Notes: a model not told the origin generated them from the sequence alone. A stretch of 64,000 nt of DNA from Marinobacter sp. (GCA_018402255.1 JAGYIS010000007.1:124001-188000); one strand, 5' to 3'. Shown: positions 41,246 through 50,522, numbered from the stretch's first letter. A program made the numbers and translations.

Positions 41246-41737
41246 ATGATTCAGATACTGACCACCGGTGGTACCATCGACAAGGTGTATTTTGACGCCA
41301 ACAGTACGTTTGAGATCGGCGACAGCCTGCTACCGGAGCTGCTCCGGGAAGCCAATATCCAGGAGGGTTATGAGATCCGGGAGTTGATGCGCAAAGACAG
41401 CCTGGAGCTGACCGACGATGACCGTGCAAGCATCCTTGCGGCGGTCGAGACGTCGGATGCTGCCAGGATTGTGATTACTCATGGCACCGACACCATGGCC
41501 CAGACTGCGCAGGTCCTGAAGCCATTGACCGACCGCACCATTGTTCTGACCGGCGCCATGCAACCGGCCCGAATGCGACGGACCGACGCCATCTTTAACG
41601 TCGGCTTTGCCTGGGCGGCGGCTCAGCTGCTCCCGCCGGGGGTCTATATTGCGATGAACGGCGAAGTGTTTGAAGCGGGTGCGGTGCGCAAAAACCTGGA
41701 AGCCCAGAAGTTTGAGCGCATTGCCGGCGAGGATTAA
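41246..41737 (+). CDS. Short asparaginase N-terminal domain protein
   Basis: A 163-residue protein that matches only the N-terminal half of type I/II L-asparaginase: ILTTGGTIDKVYFD (first catalytic Thr region), ITHGTDTMAQTAQVL (second Thr with Asp) and TIVLTGAMQPARMRRTDAIFN. The C-terminal domain is absent, as is usual for a distinct family of short proteins rather than a truncation here, since the C-terminus is intact. Activity as asparaginase is uncertain. ATG 41246 was chosen because GAGAGG lies 12 bases before it; ATG 41234 is too close to that site. It ends four bases into convergent rsuA. Confidence 0.8.
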   Translation: MIQILTTGGTIDKVYFDANSTFEIGDSLLPELLREANIQEGYEIRELMRKDSLELTDDDRASILAAVETSDAARIVITHGTDTMAQTAQVLKPLTDRTIVLTGAMQPARMRRTDAIFNVGFAWAAAQLLPPGVYIAMNGEVFEAGAVRKNLEAQKFERIAGED

Positions 41738-42435
41738 CCCGGCTCGCGGATGGCGCTGATTTCATCCGCGGTCAGCGCGCGATACTGGCCCGGTGCCAAT
41801 GTGTCATCCAGTGTGATGGCGCCAATGCTCAGGCGGTGCAGGGCCTCTACATGATTACCCACCGCTGCCAGCATCCGTTTCACCTGATGGTAGCGTCCTT
41901 CCCGTATGGTCAGTTCAATCGTGGTTTCAGAGTGGACCAGCACCTGAGCCGGTTGGGTTGGCTTGTCTTCGCCGTGCAGTTGGACGCCGTGCTCAAGCAT
42001 CACGCAGGCCTCGTCTGGCAATGGTTCTGCCAGGGTTACCCGATAGGTTTTGGCGCAGTCTCTGCGAGGCGATGTGACCTGATGCGACCACTGGCCGTCG
42101 CTGGTCAGTAACAGCAGGCCGGTGGTGTCTTTGTCGAGCCGTCCAGCGATATGGACGTGCCTGGCAAGGTCTGCGGGGAGCAGGTCCAGTGCCGTCGGCT
42201 GGCTACTGTCGGTGGTTGCGCTGATCACTCCGGCAGGTTTGTTCATCATCAGATACAGATCGCCCGGCAGCATCAGCAGCCGATCGTCCAGCACGACCTG
42301 ATCTCGCTCGCGAACGTGGGTGCTGGCGCTTTTACAGCGCGTGCCGTTGACCGATACCCGGCCACTGATGACGGCTCGCCGCGCATCCTTGCGGGAGAGC
42401 TCCGAACTGGTGGCGATACGCTGGTCCAGGCGCAT
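41734..42435 (-). CDS. rsuA: 16S rRNA pseudouridine synthase RsuA-type
   Basis: A 233-residue enzyme that isomerises a uridine of 16S rRNA (U516 in E. coli). S4-like N-terminal domain (MRLDQRIATSSELSRKDARRA) and the catalytic domain with Asp in AGRLDKDTTGLLLLTSDG, then GRYHQVKRMLAAVGNHV. ATG 42435 sits in TGATG, overlapping the stop of the upstream YdjM-like gene, which suggests translational coupling; a longer in-frame start would overlap that gene. Confidence 0.9.
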   Translation of the reverse strand: MRLDQRIATSSELSRKDARRAVISGRVSVNGTRCKSASTHVRERDQVVLDDRLLMLPGDLYLMMNKPAGVISATTDSSQPTALDLLPADLARHVHIAGRLDKDTTGLLLLTSDGQWSHQVTSPRRDCAKTYRVTLAEPLPDEACVMLEHGVQLHGEDKPTQPAQVLVHSETTIELTIREGRYHQVKRMLAAVGNHVEALHRLSIGAITLDDTLAPGQYRALTADEISAIREPG

Positions 42436-43463
42436 CAGCAGGCTTTTCCCTGTTCCGGAATCGAGAGCGTGGCCAGGCACAGCACCGGAGCGTCGCCGGT
42501 CAGCCGCGACCAGAGCAGCGGCAGGGCGTCTCGGTTGATTGCAGGCCTCGGCTTCTGACTGCTTGTCACTTCGAGTATGTCGCCGTCCGTGGTCTCGGCC
42601 ACGATGAACGTAAAGGGGTGTGCCCCGGGAATACCCAGACGGATGTCGGTCGCGGTGATCTGACTGCCAGCCTGCTCATAGTGCAAAAAGCCCTTGGTGA
42701 ACCATTCAAGACGGCGAACCTCCGGCAGCATGGCAACAGACTGGGCAATGTCCGGATTGCGGGCAAAATGCTCCAGGCTCAACTGGTCGCTGTCATCAAG
42801 AAACCCGGTGACGATTTCGATTCTTGCGTCCTGATCGATCGCGGTGACCCGCCACAACACGGTATTGAAGGGCATGGGCTGAACCATGAGCGAAGCCTGC
42901 GCCATGCCCGCCTCCGCCAATGCCGGGCGCACTCTTTCAGTGATCATCTGCTGGGCCGCCAGGCTCCAGCCCAGATACAGGCTCGACAACAGCAGTCCGG
43001 CCGCGACGGCTGTCAGGGCGGGCGGGCGAATCAGAAATACCAGACAACCGGCCAGCAAGGGCAGGGTGTACAGCGGGTCAATAATGAAAATACTGTTGAG
43101 CGCCACGGGGCTGCCCAAGGGCCAGAACAGTTGAGTGCCATAGGTGGTAAAGGCATCCAGCAAGGGGTGGGTGACCAGTATCAACCCGACCAGTGCCAGC
43201 CAGCGCTGATAGGAAATGGCGGGTTTCCAGCGGCAAAGCCCCCACGCCAGCAGGAATGACAAGGGCACAAGAACAAACAGGGAGTGGCTGAAACCGCGGT
43301 GCTGGGTGAAGTTGGCCACGGCGGTGCCGTAGTCGATGACCACGTCGAGATCGGGCAGAGTGCCGATGAGCGCACCGGTGAGTAATGCGGATCTGCCCAG
43401 CGTTTTGCCGGCGATGGCCCCGGCAATGGACGCGCCAAGAGCAGCCTGAGTGATGGAATCCAT
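42435..43463 (-). CDS. YdjM-like membrane-bound metal-dependent hydrolase
   Basis: A 342-residue protein of the YdjM/LexA-regulated membrane hydrolase family. N-terminal MDSITQAALGASIAGAIAGK and LIGTLPDLDVVIDYG are typical, with His residues in HRGFSHSLFVLVPL and THPLLDAFTTYGTQLFWPLG likely to bind metal. Four to five hydrophobic segments lie in the first 190 residues, followed by a soluble C-terminal region. The biochemical substrate is not known. GGAG precedes ATG 43463. Its stop overlaps the rsuA start. Confidence 0.85.
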   Translation of the reverse strand: MDSITQAALGASIAGAIAGKTLGRSALLTGALIGTLPDLDVVIDYGTAVANFTQHRGFSHSLFVLVPLSFLLAWGLCRWKPAISYQRWLALVGLILVTHPLLDAFTTYGTQLFWPLGSPVALNSIFIIDPLYTLPLLAGCLVFLIRPPALTAVAAGLLLSSLYLGWSLAAQQMITERVRPALAEAGMAQASLMVQPMPFNTVLWRVTAIDQDARIEIVTGFLDDSDQLSLEHFARNPDIAQSVAMLPEVRRLEWFTKGFLHYEQAGSQITATDIRLGIPGAHPFTFIVAETTDGDILEVTSSQKPRPAINRDALPLLWSRLTGDAPVLCLATLSIPEQGKAC

Positions 43464-43582
43464 GGATCTCCGAAACCGTATCTGAGTGATGTGTCAGATA
43501 TTATGCTCGGATTCGGCAATCAGATCACGAGGGGGAGGGAGAAAAGCACTGACGACCGGGTGGCCGCCAGTGCAGGTTACGA

Positions 43583-44320
43583 TCAGGCCTTGCGACGACG
43601 GGTCAGGCCGAGACCGGCCAGACCCAGACCGAGAAGGGCCAGGGTGCCGGGTTCCGGGACCGAGCGAACGTTGAGTTTGGCCAGGAGGTTGACCGATGTG
43701 GCCTCACCTTCGGGCGTACTCACGTGATCCGCGCCACCGTCGAAACCAAGCAGCGACAGAGAATAGATGTTTGAGCCGAACTGGAATTCCGAGCTCTCGA
43801 TCATATTGTCGAGTCGAACGATGTCATCGACGTCCTGAGCCGAGCAGCCAAACAGCCAGGATAATGGGCCGCAGACTTCGTTCGGGGTTTCGTTATGCAG
43901 AAACTCGAACGTGTAGGGGCCTGTTACGTTGCTGTCCACCGGCGTTGTTGAGAAGGTTGCGAACACATCAAGGCTGACGCCGGTAATGGCGCTTCCGGTG
44001 ATCGGGTTGTTGAAGTGGGTAAAAACACCAAGCACAAACGCGTCATCGGATGTGATGGTCTCCGGCAAGTTGGCAGGCCCCTGGAAGCCATAACCACTCT
44101 GCGGGCCATTTGAACAGGTTTTCCACCACAGCGCGCCAGAGCAGGTTTCTTCTCCGGTACCCCAGCGAAGCTCACTGGTGCCAACACCCTGAATATTGCT
44201 GCCATTGGTTGGCGCTCCCCAAGCTCCGCTTACCGATTCCAGGTCCACTGGAAATGCTGCGGCAGTGCCGGCAAAGCCCATAGCCGTGCTGGCAATGAGT
44301 CCTTTCATAAGATTATTCAT
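43583..44320 (-). CDS. THxN-family PEP-CTERM sorting protein
   Basis: An exported 245-residue protein. Signal peptide at the N-terminus (MKGLIASTAMGFAGTAAAF). THFN in GVFTHFNNPITG near residue 100 is the mark of the THxN group, and the C-terminus carries VPEPGTLALLGLGLAGLGLTRRRK, a PEP motif, hydrophobic helix and basic tail. Such proteins are sorted and cleaved by an exosortase, often with exopolysaccharide; no exosortase gene is in this window. Four to six Cys residues suggest disulfides. Function unknown. Confidence 0.85.
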   Translation of the reverse strand: MNNLMKGLIASTAMGFAGTAAAFPVDLESVSGAWGAPTNGSNIQGVGTSELRWGTGEETCSGALWWKTCSNGPQSGYGFQGPANLPETITSDDAFVLGVFTHFNNPITGSAITGVSLDVFATFSTTPVDSNVTGPYTFEFLHNETPNEVCGPLSWLFGCSAQDVDDIVRLDNMIESSEFQFGSNIYSLSLLGFDGGADHVSTPEGEATSVNLLAKLNVRSVPEPGTLALLGLGLAGLGLTRRRKA

Positions 44321-44456
44321 AGTCTATACCCTGCTACCTGTTGGATCTGTCTTCCCCGGAACTGATTGGGGATCGTGATGCCAGTAAAGCCAGATCCATG
44401 CCAGGTTTTTTGTGCTTAATTTTCAGTAAGCTGCAGGGCGGTTTTGTTCAGTGTGT

Positions 44457-44487
44457 AAAAAGAGCTGACAGATAAGCTGTCAGCTCT
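44457..44487 (-). terminator. Intrinsic terminator of the lytic transglycosylase gene
   Basis: On the minus strand AGAGCTGACAG pairs with CTGTCAGCTCT (44461-44471 with 44477-44487), followed by five Ts at 44461-44457. The stem overlaps the stop codon of the transglycosylase gene (44480-44482). Confidence 0.85.
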
Positions 44488-45757
44488 CAAGGTGGAGCCC
44501 AAGCTTTTCAAGCAGGGACGCCGAGGGCATACCATCGGCGATCAACCCTTCGGCCTTCTGAAAGGCACGAATCGCTTTTCGGGTGTTGGAACCCATGATT
44601 CCGTCAGGCTTGCCGCTGTCGTAGCCTTTGCCGTTCAGGCTTTCCTGCAGCTGAATAACCTGGTCGCGGGACAGGGTAGGTTGATCTTCCGGAGGCGGGG
44701 TTTGCAGTCCTCCGGCGCCGGCAATCCGGTCCGCCAGGTGGCCCACAGACACCGCGTAGAACTCTGAGCGGTTCCAGCCCATGATCACCCGGAAGTTGCT
44801 GTAAACCAGAAATGCTGGGCCTTTATGGCCGCTGGGCACCACCAAGGCGGCTTCAATGGGCTCCTGGGCGAGCGCATTGCCAAAGGCATCGGTGATGCCC
44901 AGGTCGCGCCATTCGTCCAGCGGCAGCCGGCGGCCATCGGTCAGGCTGAAATCGAAGTTTTCAGGCAGCAGCACTTCCCGGCCCCAACGATAGTCGCCGT
45001 CCCAGCCCATGGATTGCAGAAAGCGGCCGGCGGACATCATGGCGTCCGGCAAGCTGTTCCAGAGATCCCGTCGACCATCGCCATCGGCATCCACCGCATG
45101 TTGCAGAAACACCGTGGGCATAAACTGGACATGGCCCATGGCACCGGCCCATGAGCCCTCCATCTGTTCCGCCGGAATTGCGCCCTCGTCGATGATCTTC
45201 AGGGCGGCCACGAACTGCTCGGTAAAGAAGCTACTGCGGCGGGGGTCACAAGCCAGGGTTGCCAGAGAACTGGGTACCGACATCTTGCCAAAATAGCTGC
45301 CGAAGTTGGTTTCGAGACCCCAGAACGAGACCAGGTACGGAGCCGGCACGCCGGTTTCGCGGGTAACCCGATCGAGCAATTCGCGATGAGTTTCGAGCAT
45401 TTCCCGGCCTTTGCTGATCCGGGCCTCATTCACCCGGCGATTGAAATAATCCGCAAAGGTCGTCGTGAACTCCGGTTGCCTGCGGTCCAGCTCGATGACC
45501 CGTTCCAGGTAAGTGACGTCTGCCATTACCGATTGTGTGGTGCCTTCACTGACACCCGCGCTGAGGGCCGTGGCCTCGAGGGTTTGTTTGCACTCGTTGA
45601 ATTCGGCGTCCGTCATGGTCGGCACGCTCTGGGCCTGGGCGCTCATGGCCAGGGTGCTCAGTGATACCGCCGCCAGGGTGCGTCGGATAATTAACCGGGT
45701 CGTCAGATGAGCCACAGGAAACCTCGCGAGACATTGAATAGCTTTGTTTAAAGCCAT
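44480..45757 (-). CDS. Lytic murein transglycosylase, MltB type with peptidoglycan-binding domain
   Basis: A 425-residue periplasmic enzyme that cleaves peptidoglycan glycan strands. A signal region ends near SAQA (residue 42). The MltB domain runs about 50-345, with catalytic Glu in SFWGLETNFGSYFGKM and GSWAGAMGHVQFMPTVFLQHAVDADGDGRRD. A C-terminal peptidoglycan-binding domain (about 360-425) includes QESLNGKGYDSGKPDGIMG and NTRKAIRAFQKAEG. ATG 45757 was chosen; the frame runs upstream, but that part lies over the opposite-strand response regulator and has no family match. No clear ribosome site. Confidence 0.9.
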   Translation of the reverse strand: MALNKAIQCLARFPVAHLTTRLIIRRTLAAVSLSTLAMSAQAQSVPTMTDAEFNECKQTLEATALSAGVSEGTTQSVMADVTYLERVIELDRRQPEFTTTFADYFNRRVNEARISKGREMLETHRELLDRVTRETGVPAPYLVSFWGLETNFGSYFGKMSVPSSLATLACDPRRSSFFTEQFVAALKIIDEGAIPAEQMEGSWAGAMGHVQFMPTVFLQHAVDADGDGRRDLWNSLPDAMMSAGRFLQSMGWDGDYRWGREVLLPENFDFSLTDGRRLPLDEWRDLGITDAFGNALAQEPIEAALVVPSGHKGPAFLVYSNFRVIMGWNRSEFYAVSVGHLADRIAGAGGLQTPPPEDQPTLSRDQVIQLQESLNGKGYDSGKPDGIMGSNTRKAIRAFQKAEGLIADGMPSASLLEKLGLHLES

Positions 45758-45929
45758 GGTAGCCTGTTTCAAGCATGGGAAAACACTGCATTTAGGCATG
45801 ATGGGTGACAATTCTTTAATACCGGGTGTGATGTGTCGCGTTTGTCGTCTTTTTGTTGTGGGTGGGTCACGGTGGGGCAGGGATGTTCTATAGTTGTCGG
45901 ATGCAGACAAGCCCGGAGCGGATGTGGTT

Positions 45930-46826
45930 ATGGCAACGTTGAAAGCGCTGGTGGTGGATGATGCCAGCTTTGTTAGGGACCTGGTCAAACGAACGGTGCG
46001 CCAGCGTTTCCCGGTGATTGAAACGACCGATGCCCAGAATGGGCGCCGGGCGCAGTCTCTGATGTCGCGCAACAGTTTTGATCTTGTGCTTTGCGACTGG
46101 GAAATGCCGGAGATGTCCGGGCTTGAGTTGTTGCAGTGGATGCGCCAGCAGCCGCAGTACGAGAAAGTGCCGTTTATCATGATCACCAGCCGGGGCGACA
46201 AGGACCATGTTATTGAGGCCGTCAAGGAAGGGGTTTCGGAGTATCTCGGCAAGCCGTTCAGTCCCGAGGGCTTGAGCAAAAAGATTATCAAGGTGATGGG
46301 GCGCCGGCTGAAAGAGGCAATGGATCACGGTGGCAAGTCGATGGAGGGCCCGGCCGACGCATTCAAGGAGTCTGCCACGCTTTTGACCCAGAAGCGCGAG
46401 GCACCGGACGTCAGGCCAGAATCGACTGCCAGGACACCGAATCCGGACAATCCCCTGTCAACAGGGGCGAACCCTGCTCCGGCTACTGCCAAGCCCGCAG
46501 CGCGCGGTGCCATGAGTCTTGCATCTGTAAGGTTTTCCGACAGTACGCTCAAGTCAGTGGTGAAAGATATCAATCTGACCGAGGTGCGGGTCATTGCCAA
46601 GCGAGACCAGATGTTCCCGGGCATTCTCGATCAGGCCGTGGTCGACATTGAGGTTGGTGATGGCCAGATGGCGCGACTGAACGGCTATGTGCATCAGTTG
46701 CAGGCGGTTGATAAGCGCCAGGACACCGATTTTGTCAGTGTAACGATCCGGTTTGTTGATGAAGACCCAAAGAAGCTGGAAGACCTGTCCCGATTCGTAG
46801 CTCGGTTTCGGGCTGGCGGTCGCTGA
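45930..46826 (+). CDS. Response regulator with unassigned (possibly PilZ-like) C-terminal domain
   Basis: A 298-residue signalling protein. The receiver domain occupies residues 1-125: LVVDDASFVRDLV (acidic pair), LVLCDWEMPEMSGLELLQW (phospho-acceptor Asp near residue 58) and YLGKPFSPEGL (Lys). A proline/alanine-rich linker of about 70 residues follows. The C-terminal region (about 200-298, from SLASVRFSDSTLKSVVKDIN) is a beta-rich stretch that could be PilZ-like, which I could not confirm because no clear RxxxR motif is seen. No cognate kinase is adjacent except convergent phoR. Confidence 0.78.
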   Translation: MATLKALVVDDASFVRDLVKRTVRQRFPVIETTDAQNGRRAQSLMSRNSFDLVLCDWEMPEMSGLELLQWMRQQPQYEKVPFIMITSRGDKDHVIEAVKEGVSEYLGKPFSPEGLSKKIIKVMGRRLKEAMDHGGKSMEGPADAFKESATLLTQKREAPDVRPESTARTPNPDNPLSTGANPAPATAKPAARGAMSLASVRFSDSTLKSVVKDINLTEVRVIAKRDQMFPGILDQAVVDIEVGDGQMARLNGYVHQLQAVDKRQDTDFVSVTIRFVDEDPKKLEDLSRFVARFRAGGR

Positions 46827-46842
46827 CCCCGGACACCATTGA

Positions 46843-48162
46843 TCAGTGGCCGGATGTTTCCGGTATTCGCTCGGCCAGGCGTTCCCGGGGGAAGTGGCAG
46901 ATAAATTCGCTGCCTTCTCCGATGCTGCTTTTGATTTCCAGATTCCCGTCGTGGTTGAGTAACACGTGTTTGACGATGGCCAGCCCCAGCCCGGTGCCGC
47001 CGGTGTCTTTATGGCGACTGGGGTCGGCCCGGTAAAAGCGCTCGGTCAGGCGGGGAATGTGGATCGGGTCGATGCCAATGCCGCTGTCTTTGACCGACAG
47101 GTGGGCGCCGTCCCGATTGGTGCTCCAGGAGACGTTAATGCTGCCGTTGGCCGGGGTGTATTTCACCGCGTTGAAAATCAGGTTTGAGAAGGCGCTTCGG
47201 AGCTGGCTTTCATCGCCTTTCAGCAGTCGCTGATCGTTCACCTGCACCGTGATCTGATGCATTTTGTCGCCGCTGAGCGCTCGTGCGTCGTGGCAGATCT
47301 GGGTTAATAGAGCGTCCACATCGGTCAGTGAGTCGTCCAGGGTGTGTTCACCGGTCTCGATCTTGGATAGCAATATCAGATCGGTAATCAGTGCCTCCAT
47401 CCGCGACGACTGGGCCGCCATGGTGTTGATGGCTCGTCGCCATTTGGGGGGCAGTTCATCCGCGTGATCGACCAGCGTTTCCAGGTAACCACTGATCACG
47501 GTCAGCGGTGTTCGCATTTCGTGCGACACGTTGCCGACAAAATCTCTGCGCATCTGCTCCAGTTGGTACAGGCGGGTGACATCTTTGGCCACGATCAGGC
47601 GGTCATCATCGCCGAACAGGCTGATCTGAATCTGCAGATGAATGTGCGGTTTGGCGGGTGAATTTATATCCAGCGGATCCCGGTAATCGCGTGCATCAAA
47701 GTAGGCTTTGAAGGCGGGTGTGCGGATCAGGTTGTGGATGTACTGGCCCCGGTCTTTGTCAGTTTTGAAGCCCAGCAGGTATTCGGCCGAGCCGTTCCAC
47801 CACTCCATCGCCCCTCGGGCATCGGTCATGATCACGCCGTCACGCATGGCGTTGGTGGACTCCTGCACCCGGTTAATCTGCGCGCGCAGGCGGTCCTGGG
47901 TCAGTAAGTGGGCCCGGTGTACCTTGTGCAAATTGTCAAAAATGTCGCCCCAAAGCCCGACACTTTGTGGCGGTTCGTCCGGCGCGCCTGGGTTGGCGAG
48001 CCATTGGTGGAGTCGTCTTGCCTGTACCAGGGTCCACCAAAGATAAACCACCAGGCCCAGCAGCAGGCCCAGCAGTGGCTGGCCAAAAAACAAGCCGATC
48101 AGGGTGGTGCACGCCAGGCCAACAAGGATCAGGCGCAGATATCGTGACCAGTTGTGTTGCAT
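46843..48162 (-). CDS. phoR: Phosphate regulon sensor histidine kinase PhoR
   Basis: A 439-residue inner-membrane kinase that phosphorylates PhoB when phosphate is scarce. Two membrane segments near residues 10-45, a PAS domain (about 95-200, VIMTDARGAMEWWNGSAEYLLG), H-box VGNVSHEMRTPLTVISGYLETL (phosphorylated His), N-box LRSAFSNLIFNAVKYTP, G boxes DSGIGIDPIHIPRLTERFYR and GGTGLGLAIVKHVL. ATG 48162 follows AAGG. phoB lies about 50 bases upstream on the same strand. Confidence 0.93.
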   Translation of the reverse strand: MQHNWSRYLRLILVGLACTTLIGLFFGQPLLGLLLGLVVYLWWTLVQARRLHQWLANPGAPDEPPQSVGLWGDIFDNLHKVHRAHLLTQDRLRAQINRVQESTNAMRDGVIMTDARGAMEWWNGSAEYLLGFKTDKDRGQYIHNLIRTPAFKAYFDARDYRDPLDINSPAKPHIHLQIQISLFGDDDRLIVAKDVTRLYQLEQMRRDFVGNVSHEMRTPLTVISGYLETLVDHADELPPKWRRAINTMAAQSSRMEALITDLILLSKIETGEHTLDDSLTDVDALLTQICHDARALSGDKMHQITVQVNDQRLLKGDESQLRSAFSNLIFNAVKYTPANGSINVSWSTNRDGAHLSVKDSGIGIDPIHIPRLTERFYRADPSRHKDTGGTGLGLAIVKHVLLNHDGNLEIKSSIGEGSEFICHFPRERLAERIPETSGH

Positions 48163-48214
48163 CAAATACTGCCTTGTTGTGTGTCCGGCGCTGATGCGGT
48201 AAGGCCGGAGAGGC

Positions 48215-48906
48215 TCAGGCGGCCCGTGTTGAAAACCGGTATCCGGTGCCCCGGACAGTCTGGATCAGATGATCGTACTTGTCGCCAAGTGCCTTGCGCA
48301 AGCGCCGGATATGCACATCCACCGTGCGTTCCTCGACATAGACATTGCCGCCCCAGACCTGGTCCAGCAACTGCGAGCGAGTGTACACCCGCTCCTGGTG
48401 GGTCATGAAGAACTGCAGCAGGCGGTATTCTGTCGGGCCCATGGTCAGGGCGCCTTCTGCTGAGGTGACCCGGTGGCCGATTGGGTCGAGGGTCAGGCCG
48501 TCGACTTCAATGGGGCTGTCCACGCCCGGCGGAGTGGCCCGGCGGAGCACCGCTTTGAGCCGTGCAACCAGTTCCCTCGGGCTGAACGGTTTGGTGATGT
48601 AATCGTCTGCGCCGGCTTCCAGACCCTGGATCTTGTTGTCTTCTTCCACTTTGGCGGTCAGCATGATGATGGGGATGTCTGCGGTGGCCTCTTCCTTTTA
48701 AGGCGGCGGGCCAGTTCTACGCCACTGGTGCCAGGCAGCATCCAGTCGAGCAGAATCAGATCCGGTTGTTTATCGACAATCAGGGCATGGGCCTCGCGGG
48801 CATCCGCTGCCTCAATATAGTCGTAGTCCGCCATTTCGAGTGCGACCGCGATCATTTCGCGAATGGCCGCTTCGTCATCGACGATCAGGACAGTTTTTCC
48901 AGTCAT
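48215..48906 (-). pseudogene. phoB: Phosphate regulon response regulator PhoB, one -1 frameshift
   Basis: PhoB binds Pho boxes and activates phosphate-starvation genes. The N-terminal receiver (MTGKTVLIVDDEAAIREMI, LILLDWMLPGTSGVELA with the Asp near residue 53) is in one frame. The rest ([30 protein letters not shown] and the winged-helix with [37 protein letters not shown]) is in another. Adding one A to the run at 48696-48699 (minus strand AAAA to AAAAA) joins them as [17 protein letters not shown]. Because phoR, pst and Pho boxes are intact, a sequence error is more likely than loss of PhoB. Confidence 0.88.
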
Positions 48907-48970
48907 GAGCATTAACCTGTGTCAGACCCCGGGAGCCTCAGTGTTGCTCCCCGATTATTGTTGCTGGTCC

Positions 48971-49004
48971 ATTACAGCGTGTCTTTGTTACAAGTATATG
49001 ACAT
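48971..49004 (-). promoter_or_regulatory. Pho box and -10 element of the phoB-phoR promoter
   Basis: On the minus strand ATGTCAT (49004-48998), four bases, TTGTAAC (48993-48987), then ten bases and TGTAAT (48976-48971). The direct-repeat spacing and the 10-base distance to the -10 match those before pstS. It implies that PhoB activates its own operon. Confidence 0.82.
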
Positions 49005-49026
49005 AAGGCGTGGGTCTGGGGGCAGG

Positions 49027-49923
49027 TCAGATCATCAGATCCAGTATCAGCCCGGCGAAAACCGCAAAGCCCGCCCAGTTGTTATTGAGGAAGGCTTTGA
49101 AGCAGCCCTCCCGGGAGCGTTCCCTGGCCAGGTACTGCTGGTACACGAAAAGCGTCGCCATGGTCACCACCCCCAGGTAATAAAAGCTGCCCAGCTCGGC
49201 CTGGTCGCCGACCATAATCAGAATCACAACGACCATGGCTTGCAGCACGCCAATGATGGCGCGATCGGCTTCACCAAACAGAACGGCCGTAGATTTGATG
49301 CCGATCTTGACGTCGTCATCCCGGTCGACCATGGCATAGAGGGTGTCGTAGGCCACGGTCCAGAGTACGTTGGCGGTGAACAGCAGCCAGGTCAGCTGGG
49401 TAAGTGCATTGGCTTCTGCTGCCCAGGCCATGGGTATGGCCCAGGAAAAGGCGGCACCCAGGAACAGCTGTGGCAGATGGGTGTGCCGCTTCATGAACGG
49501 GTAGATAAACGCCAGCAGGGCACCACCAAACGACAGGTACAGGGTGAGCGGATTGGTGAACAGCAGTACCATGAGAAACGACACCAGGCACAGGCCGCCA
49601 AACAGGGCCAGAGCTTCCCAAGCCTTGATGCGGCCCGCCGTCAGTGGACGATCCTGGGTGCGTTTGACGTGTCGGTCCAGGTCTCGGTCGGCAAAGTCGT
49701 TGATGGCGCAGCCCGCCGCTCGCATGAAGAACACGCCGAGGGTAAAGATCACGATGTTGGCAACAGACGGGCTGCCCTCACCAGCCAGCCAGAGCGCCCA
49801 CCAGGTTGGCCACAGTAGCAGCAGAGTACCGATAGGCCGATCGATTCGCAGCAGTTTTGCGTAGTCAGTCAGGCGAATCTGGACGTGTTCTGGCAAAGCG
49901 TTTTGCAGCATGGCTCGGATCAT
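49027..49923 (-). CDS. ubiA: 4-hydroxybenzoate polyprenyltransferase UbiA
   Basis: An inner-membrane enzyme that attaches a polyprenyl tail to 4-hydroxybenzoate, the second step of ubiquinone synthesis. 298 residues with eight to nine hydrophobic segments. The two Asp-rich motifs are [21 protein letters not shown] (near residue 72) and [21 protein letters not shown] (near residue 195). ubiC, which makes its substrate, is the next gene upstream on the same strand. Start 49923 is used; ATG 49911 is also possible. Confidence 0.95.
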   Translation of the reverse strand: MIRAMLQNALPEHVQIRLTDYAKLLRIDRPIGTLLLLWPTWWALWLAGEGSPSVANIVIFTLGVFFMRAAGCAINDFADRDLDRHVKRTQDRPLTAGRIKAWEALALFGGLCLVSFLMVLLFTNPLTLYLSFGGALLAFIYPFMKRHTHLPQLFLGAAFSWAIPMAWAAEANALTQLTWLLFTANVLWTVAYDTLYAMVDRDDDVKIGIKSTAVLFGEADRAIIGVLQAMVVVILIMVGDQAELGSFYYLGVVTMATLFVYQQYLARERSREGCFKAFLNNNWAGFAVFAGLILDLMI

Positions 49924-49976
49924 CCGTTGATGAGTGCGTGGGGCAGGGCAGATTATAGCCAGCGTGGTGGTGAGGA

Positions 49977-50509
49977 TTAAAGCCGGTGTTTGTTGTGGTA
50001 GAGAGCCGGCAGCAGATATTCACCGACCATCAGGGCGTCTTTGCCGTGATGGAACAACGAGCGGCGCGCCAGTTGCGGTTGCTGGGGCCGGGTGGTTTGG
50101 CACAAGCCGGTTTCCAGTGGGCCGCGCAACCAGTCCGGGCTGCTGAACAGGTAGGCGCCGAGGGGTTTGTTGCCAAGGTTGCGCAGTCGACGCCCCTTAC
50201 CTTCGAGACAAGCCTGCGGGATGATGGTTCTGGCAAGCACCCAGGGTTGGCCGTCGCCGCACAATCGGACTTCCGGATCCACGCCCGTTGCCGGGCAGCC
50301 AGGCCGAGTCGCCTGGCTTCTTCCGCTGAGGGCACACCAAAGCCTTCGGTGCAGACCTCGACATGAAAGCGATGCCGGCATTGCTGCTGCAGTGCGCGGG
50401 TAAATGACCCTTCCACCTGCAACCAGTAACGAGCCGCGCCATGCACCTCAGGATTGTATAACCCGGCGGCGCTCAGGGAGCGATACCAGTGCGTGACTGG
50501 AATGGTCAG
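49977..50509 (-). pseudogene. ubiC: Chorismate lyase UbiC, one -1 frameshift and a CTG start
   Basis: UbiC converts chorismate to 4-hydroxybenzoate and pyruvate, feeding UbiA. The N-terminal part (TIPVTHWYRSLSAAGLY to ARQRAWIR) and the C-terminal part ([49 protein letters not shown]) lie in different frames. Adding one G (plus-strand C) to the pair at 50273-50274 gives WIREVRLCGDG, the standard motif. No ATG, GTG or TTG precedes TIPVTHW in frame; CTG 50509, with GGAG seven bases before, is the best placed codon and may itself be a sequencing error for ATG. The gene follows hpt by 13 bases and precedes ubiA. Confidence 0.85.
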
Positions 50510-50522
50510 ATCCTGACTCCGG

